NCBI GenBank assembly: GCA_033765305.1
Contig: JANRID010000042.1
Location: 1-64,000, forward strand
Length of the DNA: 64,000 bases
Direction of reading: 5' to 3'
DNA from: RDXT01 sp033765305
GTDB lineage: Bacteria > Bacteroidota > Bacteroidia > J057
The notes under the pieces are model-generated. The model did not search any database and was not told where the DNA came from. It worked only from the letters and a program-made list of their open reading frames with translations. Below, one piece after another: positions 1 through 8,723 of the stretch. Numbering within the stretch: position 1 is the stretch's first letter; every line of letters begins with the position of its first letter. The translations under genes and the position numbers were made by a program.

Positions 1-97
1 CGGGGGTCCACCTCTTCCCATCCCGAACAGAGAAGTTAAGCCCCGTAACGCCGATGGTACTGCGGTAGAACGTGGAAGAGTAGGTAGACGCCGGTCT
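1..97 (+). rRNA. rrf: 5S ribosomal RNA, 3' portion (5' end outside window)
   Basis: The first ~97 bases read as the middle and 3' end of a bacterial 5S rRNA. Recognisable parts are the loop-B/helix-III stretch (CCTCTTCCCATCCCGAACAG), the GAAGTTAAGCCC segment, the CCGATGGTACTGC segment and the closing GTGGAAGAGTAGGT segment. The 5' arm of helix I is missing, so the gene is cut by the window edge. This implies an rRNA operon on the plus strand just upstream. The exact 3' end is approximate. Confidence 0.93.
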
Positions 98-100
98 TCA

Positions 101-133
101 GCAGCGCCCCCTCCCGGGGCGCTGCGCTTTTTT
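101..133 (+). terminator. Rho-independent terminator of the rRNA operon
   Basis: A perfect 10-bp stem (101-110 with 116-125) encloses the 5-base loop CTCCC and is followed by GCTTTTTT. It lies immediately after the 5S rRNA and before the convergent DUF92 gene, as expected for the end of an rRNA transcript. Confidence 0.9.
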
Positions 134-197
134 GCACCCCCGCCCTTACACCCGAACCCCCCATCCCCGCACACCCGGACGCGGCTCCGCAAGGGCC

Positions 198-1637
198 TCA
201 GCACCCCAATCCCAATACCCCCCACGCTGCAAGCAGCGTCAGCGCATTCGCCAGCACATTTACTCCGTCATTGCTGATCCATCGGATACCCCCGGCCTGT
301 ACATATCCAGGTGCTTCGGTATCAGCCTCTTCGCCGCTCTGCGGATCCCGGTAGCGCACCTGCACCCAGGCGCCCAGCAGGCTGTCGGCCAGCATGCCGC
401 CAAAGCCGGCCGCAGCGACAGCCGCAGCCAGGTCTGCTTTCAGCGTGCCATGCAGCATCAGACTGGCGAGGCAGGCGATCACCGCTGCACCCATCAGCCC
501 GCCCAGGCTGCCTGCCGCACTGATGCCGCCCGAAATCCCCGGCGCCGTCCGCCGCATCCGCCGCAGATCGAGCGTGGCGCCCCGGACGTACATGCCCAGT
601 TCGGATGCCCAGGTATCGGCGGTGCTGACGGCTATCGATATGCTCATCAGGATATAGATCTGTTGGCCGGCGCCGGCCCCAGCGGCCAGCAGCCCGTACA
701 GCCCGCCGTTGCACAGCACCTGGATGTAGTCCCGTGCCTGGCCGTGCTTTCGGTCTGAGCGGGTGCCGGAGGTGCGGGGCAGCCGGCCCAGCAGCACGCT
801 GCCGGCAAAAAATACGATCAGCGGAATGAGCCATGCCGCGCCGGCATTGTGCAGGACCCCCAGGCCCAGCAGGCCCGTCATGACTGCGCCGTCGGGCGTC
901 AGGCTCCGGCGGCGAACCGTCCAGAGGCCGAAGAGGCAGGCGGCTGCCATTCCGGCGATCAGCACCCAGTCCGGCTGCGCCTGATCGCGGGGGTACAGCA
1001 GCCAGGCGGCAGCCAGCGGAACCCACAAATTGTCGAAGCCCCGCGAACCCATTGCCTCAACCGCGGCCACCATGACTGCGATCCAGAGCCATCCGGCGGG
1101 CCCTATGCTGGCTGCGCCGTGCGCTTCCAGATATGGGGCCAGCCATGCGAGCAGCCCGGCGGCGCTCAGCACGAACGCCAGGCTTCCGGCCCAGGACTTG
1201 CGGTCGCCTGTCAGCACAAAAAAGTGCCGGGCCAGCAGTTTGCCGCTGACTGCGGCAGCGGCATCGCACAAGGCCAGCATGGCCATCGGCGCGACAATGA
1301 GGCCGCGCCGGTCCGGGAAGGCCAGCAGCAGCAGCAGGTATGCCACCGGGAAGAGGGCGATGCCCCAGCTCCGGCGGCCTTCCTCTTCGGCAAACAGGCG
1401 GTTGGTGCCTACCAGATAGATCAGCAGCAGCTCCGCAGCTGCCGTCAGCCAGATCAGGCTGTCGAGGCGTTCGAGCAGGGCCGGAGCCGCGGCGCAGGCG
1501 CCAATGGCGCCCAGATGCAGCAGCTTGCGCGCCAGCCATTGCGGCAGGAGCCGCTGCCGGGCGCTGTATTCCGTGGCAAGGGCCAGCAGCAGCACAGCTG
1601 CGCCCAGGATGGCTAACAGAAGCTGGTCCGATGGCAC
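198..1637 (-). CDS. DUF92 (TIGR00297-type) multi-pass membrane protein
   Basis: Polytopic inner-membrane protein of about 479 residues. The first half, with the ARKLLHLG stretch near the start, resembles phytol/dolichol-kinase-like CTP-dependent membrane kinases. The second half carries the DUF92 signature: TPDGAVMTGLLG, later SISIAVSTADTWASE, and the GYVQAGGIRWISNDGVN region at the C-terminus. DUF92 proteins include plant VTE6-like phytyl-phosphate kinases, but the bacterial substrate is unknown. I chose GTG at 1637 (VPSDQLL) because the hydrophobic segment begins right after it. The longer frame to 1766 would overlap the upstream M16 gene and adds a basic, non-membrane leader. The gene lies 91 bp downstream of that peptidase and converges on the rRNA terminator. 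Confidence 0.82.
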   Translation of the reverse strand: MPSDQLLLAILGAAVLLLALATEYSARQRLLPQWLARKLLHLGAIGACAAAPALLERLDSLIWLTAAAELLLIYLVGTNRLFAEEEGRRSWGIALFPVAYLLLLLAFPDRRGLIVAPMAMLALCDAAAAVSGKLLARHFFVLTGDRKSWAGSLAFVLSAAGLLAWLAPYLEAHGAASIGPAGWLWIAVMVAAVEAMGSRGFDNLWVPLAAAWLLYPRDQAQPDWVLIAGMAAACLFGLWTVRRRSLTPDGAVMTGLLGLGVLHNAGAAWLIPLIVFFAGSVLLGRLPRTSGTRSDRKHGQARDYIQVLCNGGLYGLLAAGAGAGQQIYILMSISIAVSTADTWASELGMYVRGATLDLRRMRRTAPGISGGISAAGSLGGLMGAAVIACLASLMLHGTLKADLAAAVAAAGFGGMLADSLLGAWVQVRYRDPQSGEEADTEAPGYVQAGGIRWISNDGVNVLANALTLLAAWGVLGLGC

Positions 1638-1728
1638 GGGAAGGCGGGTTGGAAGAAATCGGAGAAAACAGGCCGGGGCGCTCCGGCGCTTTGCCGGAAG
1701 CGCCCCGGTTCGGATGGCATCTGGGCGG

Positions 1729-4581
1729 TTACCGGTCGCGGTCGGTGATTTCCGGGAGCAGCACAAAGGCGGCCAGCGATGCCGCTTTCAGATGCTGCTT
1801 CGCCGCGGACTGGATATCGGCGGCGGAAATCGCCTCGATCCGTTCGGCGCTTTGCAGCAGGCGGGCCGGGTCGGTGCCGTACTGGTACGCGCTGTTGAGC
1901 TGCGACATCCACCAACGGTTTTCCTTCATGCCCACTTCCAGATCCTTGCGGAGCAGCTCCTTGACCTTCTGGAGGTTTTTTTCCGAGGGGCCTTCATTGG
2001 CAAGGGTTTCCGCCTCGCGGACGGCGGTGCCGATGAGGCGCTCGGCATTCTCCGGTGCGCACACGAAGCCGATGTTCACCGTATAGCGGGGCTTGGGATC
2101 GCGGACGGTGCTGACGCCGGACTGGACGCCGTACACGCCGCCCTGGTCCTCGCGCATCGATTCGCGCATCATGATGTTGAGCACCTGAAGCGCAGCATTC
2201 AGATTGAAGCGGTTTTCCGGCGTCCATTCAAAGCTGCCGTGGTACTGCATGCTGACGACGCTCTTAGGCTCCTTGCCTTTGCGGAAAATCTGCTTCAGCG
2301 CGCTGTCCGGGGGCATGACGCCGATGTCGCGCCATGATTCGGTGCGGCGGTTGCCGGGCAGGCTGCCCAGGTAGGCTGCGAGGAGCGGCTTGACGGCAGC
2401 AGGGTCGAAGCTGCCGACGAGCACGAAGGTGAAATCGCCTGCATCGGCAAAGCGGTCGCGGAATACCTCATAGGCAGTCTCCAGATTTACCCGGCCAAGC
2501 TCCTCCGGCTGCGGGAAGAGCTGCTTGCGGGGGTGGCCGCCGGTCATGACCGTGTTGACCTCCTTGCGGAACCAGTTTTCGGGGTTGGAAAGCGCATTGC
2601 CGGCCAGTGCTTTTTCGCGTGCCATGAACGAGGCAAAGGCATCCGGATCTTTGCGCGGCTGGGTGCAGTAGAGGTGGATCAGCTGCAGCATGATCTCAAA
2701 GTCCTTGATGGAGCTGGCGCCGTTGAAGCCTTCCTGCAGTTCGGAGATATACGGATAGGCTTCAGCAGACTTGTCCGACAGGTATTTTTCCAGCTGAACG
2801 TTGTTGTAGGGCCCTACGCCGGACGAAGAGACAATCGCCGCGGCGTACGATGCAGAAAGCGCCTGGTCATCGGGATAGAGGGAATGGCCGCCGGGGCTGA
2901 AGGCCGTCAGCTGAATTTCGTCGTTCTGGAAATCGGTCGGTTTCAGGATGACCCGCACCCCGTTGGCATAGCGGAGCTCGGTGACATCGAGGGCGTCGAT
3001 GCGGGATTCGCTCAGCAGCTCGCCGGGCTTCGGCATGGAGGCCATCAGCGGCTGGTCGGCGGCCTGATCCTGGTACGGTTCGAGCTGCATGGCCTGCACC
3101 TGGCCGATCGTCTGACGCACTTCGGCTTCGGTGGGCATGACGACGCCATCTTTCCGGGGTCCGGTGCAGATGATCAGCCGGTTTTCGGGGTGGATGAGGT
3201 CTTTGACTGCGGCGTTGACCTCATCGAGGCTGATTCCTGGCAGAAGTTCCTGGTAGAGCTTCAGTTCATTGCCGATGCCGGGCACAGGCTTCTGCGAGAG
3301 GAAATGCGCGACATAGGCCATGGCGAGGGTACGGGACTCGGTTTTTTCGCGCTCATTGTACGACTGTTCGGCACGGGTGAGCAGGGTCTTGCGGGCGCGG
3401 TCGAGTTCGGACTGGGTAAATCCGAACCGGGAAGCGCGCTCGTTTTCCACCAGCAAGGCCTGCAGCCCTTTGAGGTGGCCGCCGGGCGGCACGATGGCCA
3501 GGCTGTTGAACGCGGCTTTGACGCGGCCGAGGGTGCCGGTGCCGGCGAGTGCTAGGTTGAAGGGGGCATCGGCCTGCTGGCTCAGTTCGGAAAGCCGGGC
3601 ATTGAGCATGTCGGCGGCCAGGGTTTCGAGCAGGTCGCGGCGGTAATCGCTGACGCTCAGCAGGGGCTTGAGCGGGTGCTTGTAGGTGATGCGGATCTGG
3701 CTGTTGGGCGTCTCCTCATCCGACTCGATGGCGATGAGGGTTTCGCTGTGGTCCGGAACCGGGGCGATTTCGCGGGGCTTGGGGCTGCTGGCGGCAGGGA
3801 TTTGGGAGAATTGCGATACAATCATCCGTTCCACCGAATCCTGGTTGAAGTCGCCCACGGCAATGATGGCCATCAGGTCCGGGCGGTACCAGTCGCGGTA
3901 GAACTGGCGCAGCGTTTCGTGGGGGAAGGTCTCCAGGATTTCGCGCTGGCCAATGGGCAAGCGGTCGGCATAGCGGGACTGGTAGAAGGTCTTGGGCAGG
4001 ATGCGCTGGTTCATCCGGTTGGCGGCGCCGAGGCGGGTGCGCCATTCTTCGATGACGACGCCGCGCTCCTTTTCGATTTCTTCGCCTTCAAACGACACGT
4101 TGTGCGCCCAGTCCTCGAGAATCTGGAGTCCGGTGCGGAACTTCTGCGGGTCGTCTGTAGGGATGCGGAGCATGTACACCGTTTCATCGAAGCTGGTGTA
4201 GGCGTTCAGGTGGGCGCCGAAGCGGGTGCCGATGGATTCGAGGTAGTCCACCAGGGCGCTTTTGGGGAAATTGGCGGTGCCATTGAAGCACATGTGCTCC
4301 ACAAAGTGGGCCAGGCCCTGCTGGTCGTCGGCTTCCTGCAGCGACCCGGCATTGAGGGCGAGGCGGAATTCGGCATAGCGTTCGGGCTTGCCGTTTTTGC
4401 GGATGTAGTAGCGCATGCCGTTGGGCAGGGTGCCCTGGCGTACTTCGGGGTCGAAGGGGATGCTGGCAGCAGCGGGCTCCGGCACCGGCTGCGCAGCCAT
4501 CGGCTTCCGGGCCTGACAAGCGGAAAGCACGGCTGCCGCCAGCAGTGCAGCCAGCGGCAGATACCATCGGGGATTAGACAT
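1729..4581 (-). CDS. M16 family zinc metallopeptidase (pitrilysin-like, double domain), lipoprotein
   Basis: About 950 residues, the usual size for a two-module M16 (insulinase/pitrilysin) protease. The start at 4581 (MSNPRWYLP) gives a lipoprotein signal peptide with lipobox LSAC, so the enzyme is probably anchored in the cell envelope. The inverted zinc-binding motif HFVEH is at residues 92-96, followed by CFNGT, and places the catalytic half at the N-terminus. The C-terminal half is the substrate-clamping module (for example FTFVLVGSFD and GGVYGVQSG). Members degrade peptides or oligopeptides. It lies 86 bp after a lipoprotein gene in the same direction and may share its transcript. The frame extends to 4626, but that leader lacks signal character. 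Confidence 0.93.
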   Translation of the reverse strand: MSNPRWYLPLAALLAAAVLSACQARKPMAAQPVPEPAAASIPFDPEVRQGTLPNGMRYYIRKNGKPERYAEFRLALNAGSLQEADDQQGLAHFVEHMCFNGTANFPKSALVDYLESIGTRFGAHLNAYTSFDETVYMLRIPTDDPQKFRTGLQILEDWAHNVSFEGEEIEKERGVVIEEWRTRLGAANRMNQRILPKTFYQSRYADRLPIGQREILETFPHETLRQFYRDWYRPDLMAIIAVGDFNQDSVERMIVSQFSQIPAASSPKPREIAPVPDHSETLIAIESDEETPNSQIRITYKHPLKPLLSVSDYRRDLLETLAADMLNARLSELSQQADAPFNLALAGTGTLGRVKAAFNSLAIVPPGGHLKGLQALLVENERASRFGFTQSELDRARKTLLTRAEQSYNEREKTESRTLAMAYVAHFLSQKPVPGIGNELKLYQELLPGISLDEVNAAVKDLIHPENRLIICTGPRKDGVVMPTEAEVRQTIGQVQAMQLEPYQDQAADQPLMASMPKPGELLSESRIDALDVTELRYANGVRVILKPTDFQNDEIQLTAFSPGGHSLYPDDQALSASYAAAIVSSSGVGPYNNVQLEKYLSDKSAEAYPYISELQEGFNGASSIKDFEIMLQLIHLYCTQPRKDPDAFASFMAREKALAGNALSNPENWFRKEVNTVMTGGHPRKQLFPQPEELGRVNLETAYEVFRDRFADAGDFTFVLVGSFDPAAVKPLLAAYLGSLPGNRRTESWRDIGVMPPDSALKQIFRKGKEPKSVVSMQYHGSFEWTPENRFNLNAALQVLNIMMRESMREDQGGVYGVQSGVSTVRDPKPRYTVNIGFVCAPENAERLIGTAVREAETLANEGPSEKNLQKVKELLRKDLEVGMKENRWWMSQLNSAYQYGTDPARLLQSAERIEAISAADIQSAAKQHLKAASLAAFVLLPEITDRDR

Positions 4582-4667
4582 AGGACGGATCAGTTGAGAC
4601 TCGGATGGGCGGGAGCAGTACATCATACGGTTCAGAACCTGAATCGGTGCTGCTTGTTTGGCAGGGA

Positions 4668-5678
4668 TTACGCTGAGCAGTCGTAGCTGGCCTTATCGAT
4701 GAGGAGCAGGTACCAGGCGCCGCCGATTTCGCCGAAATAGAATGCGATCTCGTTTTCCGTATCGAGCACCACCATGCTGATCAGCGCTTCCAACTGCCGG
4801 GCCTTTTCGATTTCCGGTGCGGAGTAGCTGCTCATATCGGCCTGGTTGAGATCCTGCATGAGGGTGGAAATGCGGTGGAAGCCGACCGGGCAGGGAGCGA
4901 TGAAGCATCCGCTGCGGGCGAACCCGTTGTCGCAGTCGAAGTCGGGCAGGGGTTCGGCGGCGGGCGTCTGGCAGAGGGTACGGATGCCGCTGCTCATCCA
5001 GGGCGCGGTTTTGAACACCTCGCGGAGGTTGGTGTAGAAATTGGGGATGTCCATCACGCCGGGGTGGGTGAGGAAGCAGAACCCTTGCTCCGGATGCACG
5101 AGGGAGAGGCTGCGGTTGAGGGTGCCGGTGCGGAACTCGCCCAGGACGATGGCTGCGGCGCGGCGGGCCGAGCCGAGGGCCTCGCTTTCGCCGGCCTGGC
5201 GGCTGTTGTCGAGGGTTTCGTAGGCGGTGATCAGGAAGCCGGCGTCGAAGGTGACGCGGTTGCGGAAAAGCGCAGCGGTTTCGTCCCCTTCCGGGCGGGC
5301 GTATCCGGAAAACTCGGCCACAAAGCCGCCCGGAATCTCCGTCACGGTGAGCGAAGCCGGGTCCAGGGTCACAATACGGCGGCCGGGCGCGGCAAATCCG
5401 TTGCGGAGGCTTTCGCCGGCCTTCTCCCGCGGCAGGTTTTCGGAGCTGAAAAACCGCGTGAGCACCGGCGCAAAATAGCGGGCCACGTCGATCTGTTCGT
5501 TGGAAAGATCCTGATAGTAAGCCTGCAGGACGGCTGTGATCTGCTGGCGGCTGTCGGGCTGCTGCGGGGCAGGCGCCGAAGCGGCCGGCGCAGCAGGCTG
5601 GCTGGGCGTGCCGGAACCGCAGCCCCAGCCGTACACCAGGACCGCCAGAGCCAGAAATCCAGAGAGGCGAGCGTTCAT
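4668..5678 (-). CDS. Lipoprotein of unknown function with NTF2-like N-terminal part
   Basis: 336 residues from ATG 5678, with a lipoprotein signal (hydrophobic stretch ending GWGC) and then a Pro/Ala-rich linker. Residues ~45-160 have the pattern of an NTF2/SnoaL-like fold (ITAVLQAYYQDLSNEQID ... VARYFAPVLTRFF); this is an inference from pattern only. The C-terminal half holds several cysteines (FDCDNGFARSGCFIAPC and the final YDCSA), which could form disulfides outside the cytoplasm. No catalytic motif is recognised. A promoter (5700-5730) fits this start, and the gene is divergent from the MerR regulator. The frame upstream to 5759 would cross that promoter, so it was rejected. Confidence 0.7.
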   Translation of the reverse strand: MNARLSGFLALAVLVYGWGCGSGTPSQPAAPAASAPAPQQPDSRQQITAVLQAYYQDLSNEQIDVARYFAPVLTRFFSSENLPREKAGESLRNGFAAPGRRIVTLDPASLTVTEIPGGFVAEFSGYARPEGDETAALFRNRVTFDAGFLITAYETLDNSRQAGESEALGSARRAAAIVLGEFRTGTLNRSLSLVHPEQGFCFLTHPGVMDIPNFYTNLREVFKTAPWMSSGIRTLCQTPAAEPLPDFDCDNGFARSGCFIAPCPVGFHRISTLMQDLNQADMSSYSAPEIEKARQLEALISMVVLDTENEIAFYFGEIGGAWYLLLIDKASYDCSA

Positions 5679-5699
5679 TGCGTGTCGTTTGAGGAAGGC

Positions 5700-5730
5700 T
5701 AAGGTATCGAAGATGGGGCGATTACCCAAA
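5700..5730 (-). promoter_or_regulatory. Bacteroidota-type promoter for the lipoprotein gene
   Basis: On the minus strand, TTTG (5730-5727) is separated by 20 bases from TACCTTA (5706-5700), close to the Bacteroidota consensus TTTG-N19-21-TAnnTTTG. The predicted transcript would start about 15 bases before ATG 5678. Confidence 0.5.
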
Positions 5731-5814
5731 TATTCATTTTTTTTGTGACGGTCAAACAAAAGCCGCCAGGCACAGGTTATTCAACAATGGGATGCTTATG
5801 TATAGTTCTTTCGC

Positions 5815-5822
5815 TATATTTG
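5815..5822 (+). promoter_or_regulatory. -7 element upstream of the MerR/B12 regulator
   Basis: TATATTTG matches the Bacteroidota -7 consensus TAnnTTTG exactly. It lies 41 bases before the TTG start of the regulator, in the divergent intergenic region. No clear TTTG is seen at -33. Confidence 0.45.
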
Positions 5823-5862
5823 AGCAGTCAGCTGGAACACACCTTATTTAATCTATACTACG

Positions 5863-6786
5863 TTGGGCCGCTATTCAATCAAAGATCTTGAGCAGCTTTC
5901 GGGCATCAAGGCGCACACGCTCCGGGTGTGGGAGCAGCGGTATGAAATTATCGCGCCCAAACGGACTCCCACCAAAATCCGTTACTACGATGACGCTGAT
6001 CTTCAGCTCATTCTGAATATTTCCTTCCTCAATCGGAACGGCGAGAAGATCTCCCGCATTGCCAAGATGAGCCCCGAGGAGATCCGCCAGCTGGTGACGC
6101 GCATCTCGGATTCCAACCTCGAATTCCCCAACCAGGTCAATGCCCTCGTGATCGCGATGGTGAACCTGGACGAGGAGCGCTTCGAGAAGATCATTTCGAC
6201 CAATACGCTGCAGTTCGGCTTCGAGAACACGATGATGAACATCGTGTATCCCTTCCTCGGCAAGATCGGCATCCTCTGGCAGACCGGCAGCATCAATCCT
6301 GCCCACGAGCATTTCATTACCAGCCTCGTGCGCCAGAAGCTGATCGTCGCCATCGACGGGCAGGTGACCTCGCAGAATCCCAACGCACGCCGCTACCTGC
6401 TCTTCCTGCCCGAAGGCGAGCTGCACGAGCTGAGCCTGCTTTTTTCGGCCTACATCATCAAATCGCGCTACAACCGCGTGATTTACCTGGGGCAGAGCCT
6501 GCCGCTCAAGGACCTGGCCCTCATCAACGACGTGTACGATCCCGATTATATCCTGACCATCATCACCAGCTATCCGTCGCGCGACGAAGCGCCTGCCTAC
6601 CTGCAGGAGCTCCGCCGCAAATGCCCCCGCCCCACGATCCTCGTGGCGGGCCAGCAGGTCATGTCGCAGCGGATGGCCCTTCCCGAACGGGTCAGGGTCA
6701 TGGAGAATATTCCGGATCTGGTCCGGTTTGTGGACGAGCACAGCGAACGGCCCTTCGGTCAGAACGGCATGGCCCGCACGGCCTGA
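5863..6786 (+). CDS. MerR-family regulator with cobalamin-binding-like (CarH-type) C-terminal domain
   Basis: 307 residues. Residues ~4-70 form a MerR-type winged helix-turn-helix (YSIKDLEQLSGIKAHTLRVWEQRY). Residues ~90-165 are the helical B12-binding cap, and ~175-295 a Rossmann-like B12-binding fold. CarH-type adenosylcobalamin photoreceptors carry W-x9-E-H and an E-x-H-x-x-G motif with the lower axial histidine. Here W139, E149 and H150 keep the exact spacing, and E186-L-H188 is present, but the final Gly of that motif is Ser191. Cobalamin or light sensing is therefore plausible but unproven. The start is TTG at 5863: homologues begin at the same point and no ATG is available. The gene diverges from the lipoprotein gene and precedes lysS by 128 bp. 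Confidence 0.88.
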   Translation: MGRYSIKDLEQLSGIKAHTLRVWEQRYEIIAPKRTPTKIRYYDDADLQLILNISFLNRNGEKISRIAKMSPEEIRQLVTRISDSNLEFPNQVNALVIAMVNLDEERFEKIISTNTLQFGFENTMMNIVYPFLGKIGILWQTGSINPAHEHFITSLVRQKLIVAIDGQVTSQNPNARRYLLFLPEGELHELSLLFSAYIIKSRYNRVIYLGQSLPLKDLALINDVYDPDYILTIITSYPSRDEAPAYLQELRRKCPRPTILVAGQQVMSQRMALPERVRVMENIPDLVRFVDEHSERPFGQNGMARTA

Positions 6787-6914
6787 CCGGCACCGCAGCC
6801 CGCAGGCTTGCAGTGTTGGGAAAGCTGCGGAATCCAGCTAGTTTTGCAGGCAGACCGGCCCGGCTTGCCTCCCGCAGCCGCCGGCTTCTTGAGCATCTCA
6901 ACGGACAGGCGTAC

Positions 6915-8645
6915 GTGCATCCAGTATTTCTCTCAGATCAGGAGTTACAGCGGCGCGAGGAGCTGCGGCAGTTGCAGGAACTGGGGATAGACCCGTTTCC
7001 GGCGGCGGCATTCGAGGTCAGCATGACCTGCGGACAGATTGCGGACGGCTTCGGGCCGGATGTGCCAGGCTTCGAGTCGGTCTCGCTGGCCGGCCGGGTG
7101 ACGAACAAGCGCATCATGGGCAAGGCATCCTTTGCCGAGCTGCAGGACGATACAGGCGTCGTGCAGCTGTACCTCAACCGCGACGACCTGTGCCCCGGCG
7201 AAGACAAGACGCTGTACAATGAGATCTTCAAAAAGCTGATCTCGCCCGGCGACATCATCGGGGTGCGCGGGTATGCCTTCATGACGCAGACCGGCGAAAA
7301 AACGGTGCACGTGCAGCAGCTTCAGCTGCTCTCCAAAACGCTGCGCCCGATTCCCTTTGCCAAGGATACCGGCGAGAAGCTCTACGAGACCTTCCACGAC
7401 CAGGAGCAGCGCTCGCGCATGCGCTACCTGGACCTGATTGTGCATCCCCAGGTGCGGGAGCGCTTCCGCAAGCGCAGCCAGATGATCCGGGCCATGCGCA
7501 ATTTCCTGGACGGGCAGGGCTACCTGGAAGTGGAGACCCCGGTGCTGCAGCCGATCTATGGCGGCGCTTCGGCCCGGCCCTTCAAGACCCACCACAATAC
7601 GCTGGATATGACCCTGTATCTGCGTATTGCCAATGAGCTGTATCTCAAACGCCTGATCGTAGGCGGCTATACCGGCGTGTACGAGTTTGCCAAGGACTTC
7701 CGCAACGAAGGCATGAGCCCGTACCACAATCCGGAGTTTACGATGATGGAGCTCTACGTCGCCTACAAGGACTACGAATGGATGATGAACCTGGTCGAGG
7801 AAATGATCGAGCAGGTGGCCATTGCCGTGGCGGGCAGCACGGTGGTGCAGGTAGGCGAGAATCAGATCGATTTCCGCAGGCCCTGGAAGCGGTACACGAT
7901 GTACGAATCGATTCAGGTGTTCACGGGCGTGGACGTATCGGAGCTGGACGAGGCCGGCATGCGCGCAGCGGCGCAGCAGATGGGCATCGCGGTAGACAGC
8001 AGCATGGGCCGGGGCAAGCTGATCGACGAGATCTTCGGCGCCCGGGTGGAGCCCCAGCTGATCCAGCCCACCTTCATCACGGATTATCCGGTGGAGATGA
8101 GCCCGCTGGCCAAGAAGCACCGCTCGAAGCCGGGGCTGGTGGAGCGTTTCGAAGCGATCTGCAACCGCAAGGAGATCTGCAATGCCTTTTCGGAGCTCAA
8201 CGACCCCCTGGATCAGCGGGAGCGGTTCGAAGCGCAGCTCAAGCTGGGCCTGCGCGGCGACGAAGAAGCGATGATGCTTGACGAGGACTTCCTGCGCGCG
8301 CTCGAATACGGCATGCCGCCGACGGCGGGGCTGGGCATCGGCATCGACCGGCTGGCGATGATCATGACCAACGCCAGCCACATCCGGGAAGTGCTTTTCT
8401 TTCCGCACATGCGCCCGGAAGACCCGCCGGCGCCCTTCGATGCGGCGGGCTTTGCCGCCCGGGGCGTGCCCGAGGCCTTTCATCCCCTGCTCGAAAAGCT
8501 CGGCATACACAGCCTCGAAGCCCTCGACGGATCCAATCCCAACAAACTGCACCAGCAACTCTGCGACCTTAATAAGCGCTACAGGCTCGGCCTGGACAAT
8601 CCCGCCCGCGAAGCGGTAGCGGCCTGGCTGGCAGACGTGCCCTGA
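6915..8645 (+). CDS. lysS: Lysyl-tRNA synthetase, class II
   Basis: Charges tRNA-Lys in the cytoplasm. The anticodon-binding OB fold (SLAGRVTNKRIMGKASFAEL) is followed by the class II catalytic core: motif 2 with DFRNEGMS, and motif 3 GLGIGIDRLAMI near residue 475. After the core comes a C-terminal extension of about 70 residues (ending LGLDNPAREAVAAWLADVP) that looks helix-hairpin-like and is absent from the ~505-residue E. coli enzyme; I recall such tails in other Bacteroidota LysRS. I chose GTG at 6915 because it lies just before the conserved LSDQELQRREELRQL start region. The frame runs upstream to 6621 but overlaps the MerR gene without any homology. Confidence 0.93.
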   Translation: MHPVFLSDQELQRREELRQLQELGIDPFPAAAFEVSMTCGQIADGFGPDVPGFESVSLAGRVTNKRIMGKASFAELQDDTGVVQLYLNRDDLCPGEDKTLYNEIFKKLISPGDIIGVRGYAFMTQTGEKTVHVQQLQLLSKTLRPIPFAKDTGEKLYETFHDQEQRSRMRYLDLIVHPQVRERFRKRSQMIRAMRNFLDGQGYLEVETPVLQPIYGGASARPFKTHHNTLDMTLYLRIANELYLKRLIVGGYTGVYEFAKDFRNEGMSPYHNPEFTMMELYVAYKDYEWMMNLVEEMIEQVAIAVAGSTVVQVGENQIDFRRPWKRYTMYESIQVFTGVDVSELDEAGMRAAAQQMGIAVDSSMGRGKLIDEIFGARVEPQLIQPTFITDYPVEMSPLAKKHRSKPGLVERFEAICNRKEICNAFSELNDPLDQRERFEAQLKLGLRGDEEAMMLDEDFLRALEYGMPPTAGLGIGIDRLAMIMTNASHIREVLFFPHMRPEDPPAPFDAAGFAARGVPEAFHPLLEKLGIHSLEALDGSNPNKLHQQLCDLNKRYRLGLDNPAREAVAAWLADVP

Positions 8646-8671
8646 GCGGCTGCTCCTGCGAGAATGTGGCG

Positions 8672-8679
8672 TAGTTTTG
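8672..8679 (+). promoter_or_regulatory. -7 element upstream of the DUF349 gene
   Basis: TAGTTTTG matches TAnnTTTG exactly and lies 44 bases before ATG 8724, in the lysS/DUF349 gap. No convincing -33 TTTG is present. Confidence 0.45.
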
Positions 8680-8723
8680 AAAATAATTCCTTTATTTGCG
8701 TCTGAATTCAATAGGTGTCCCCA

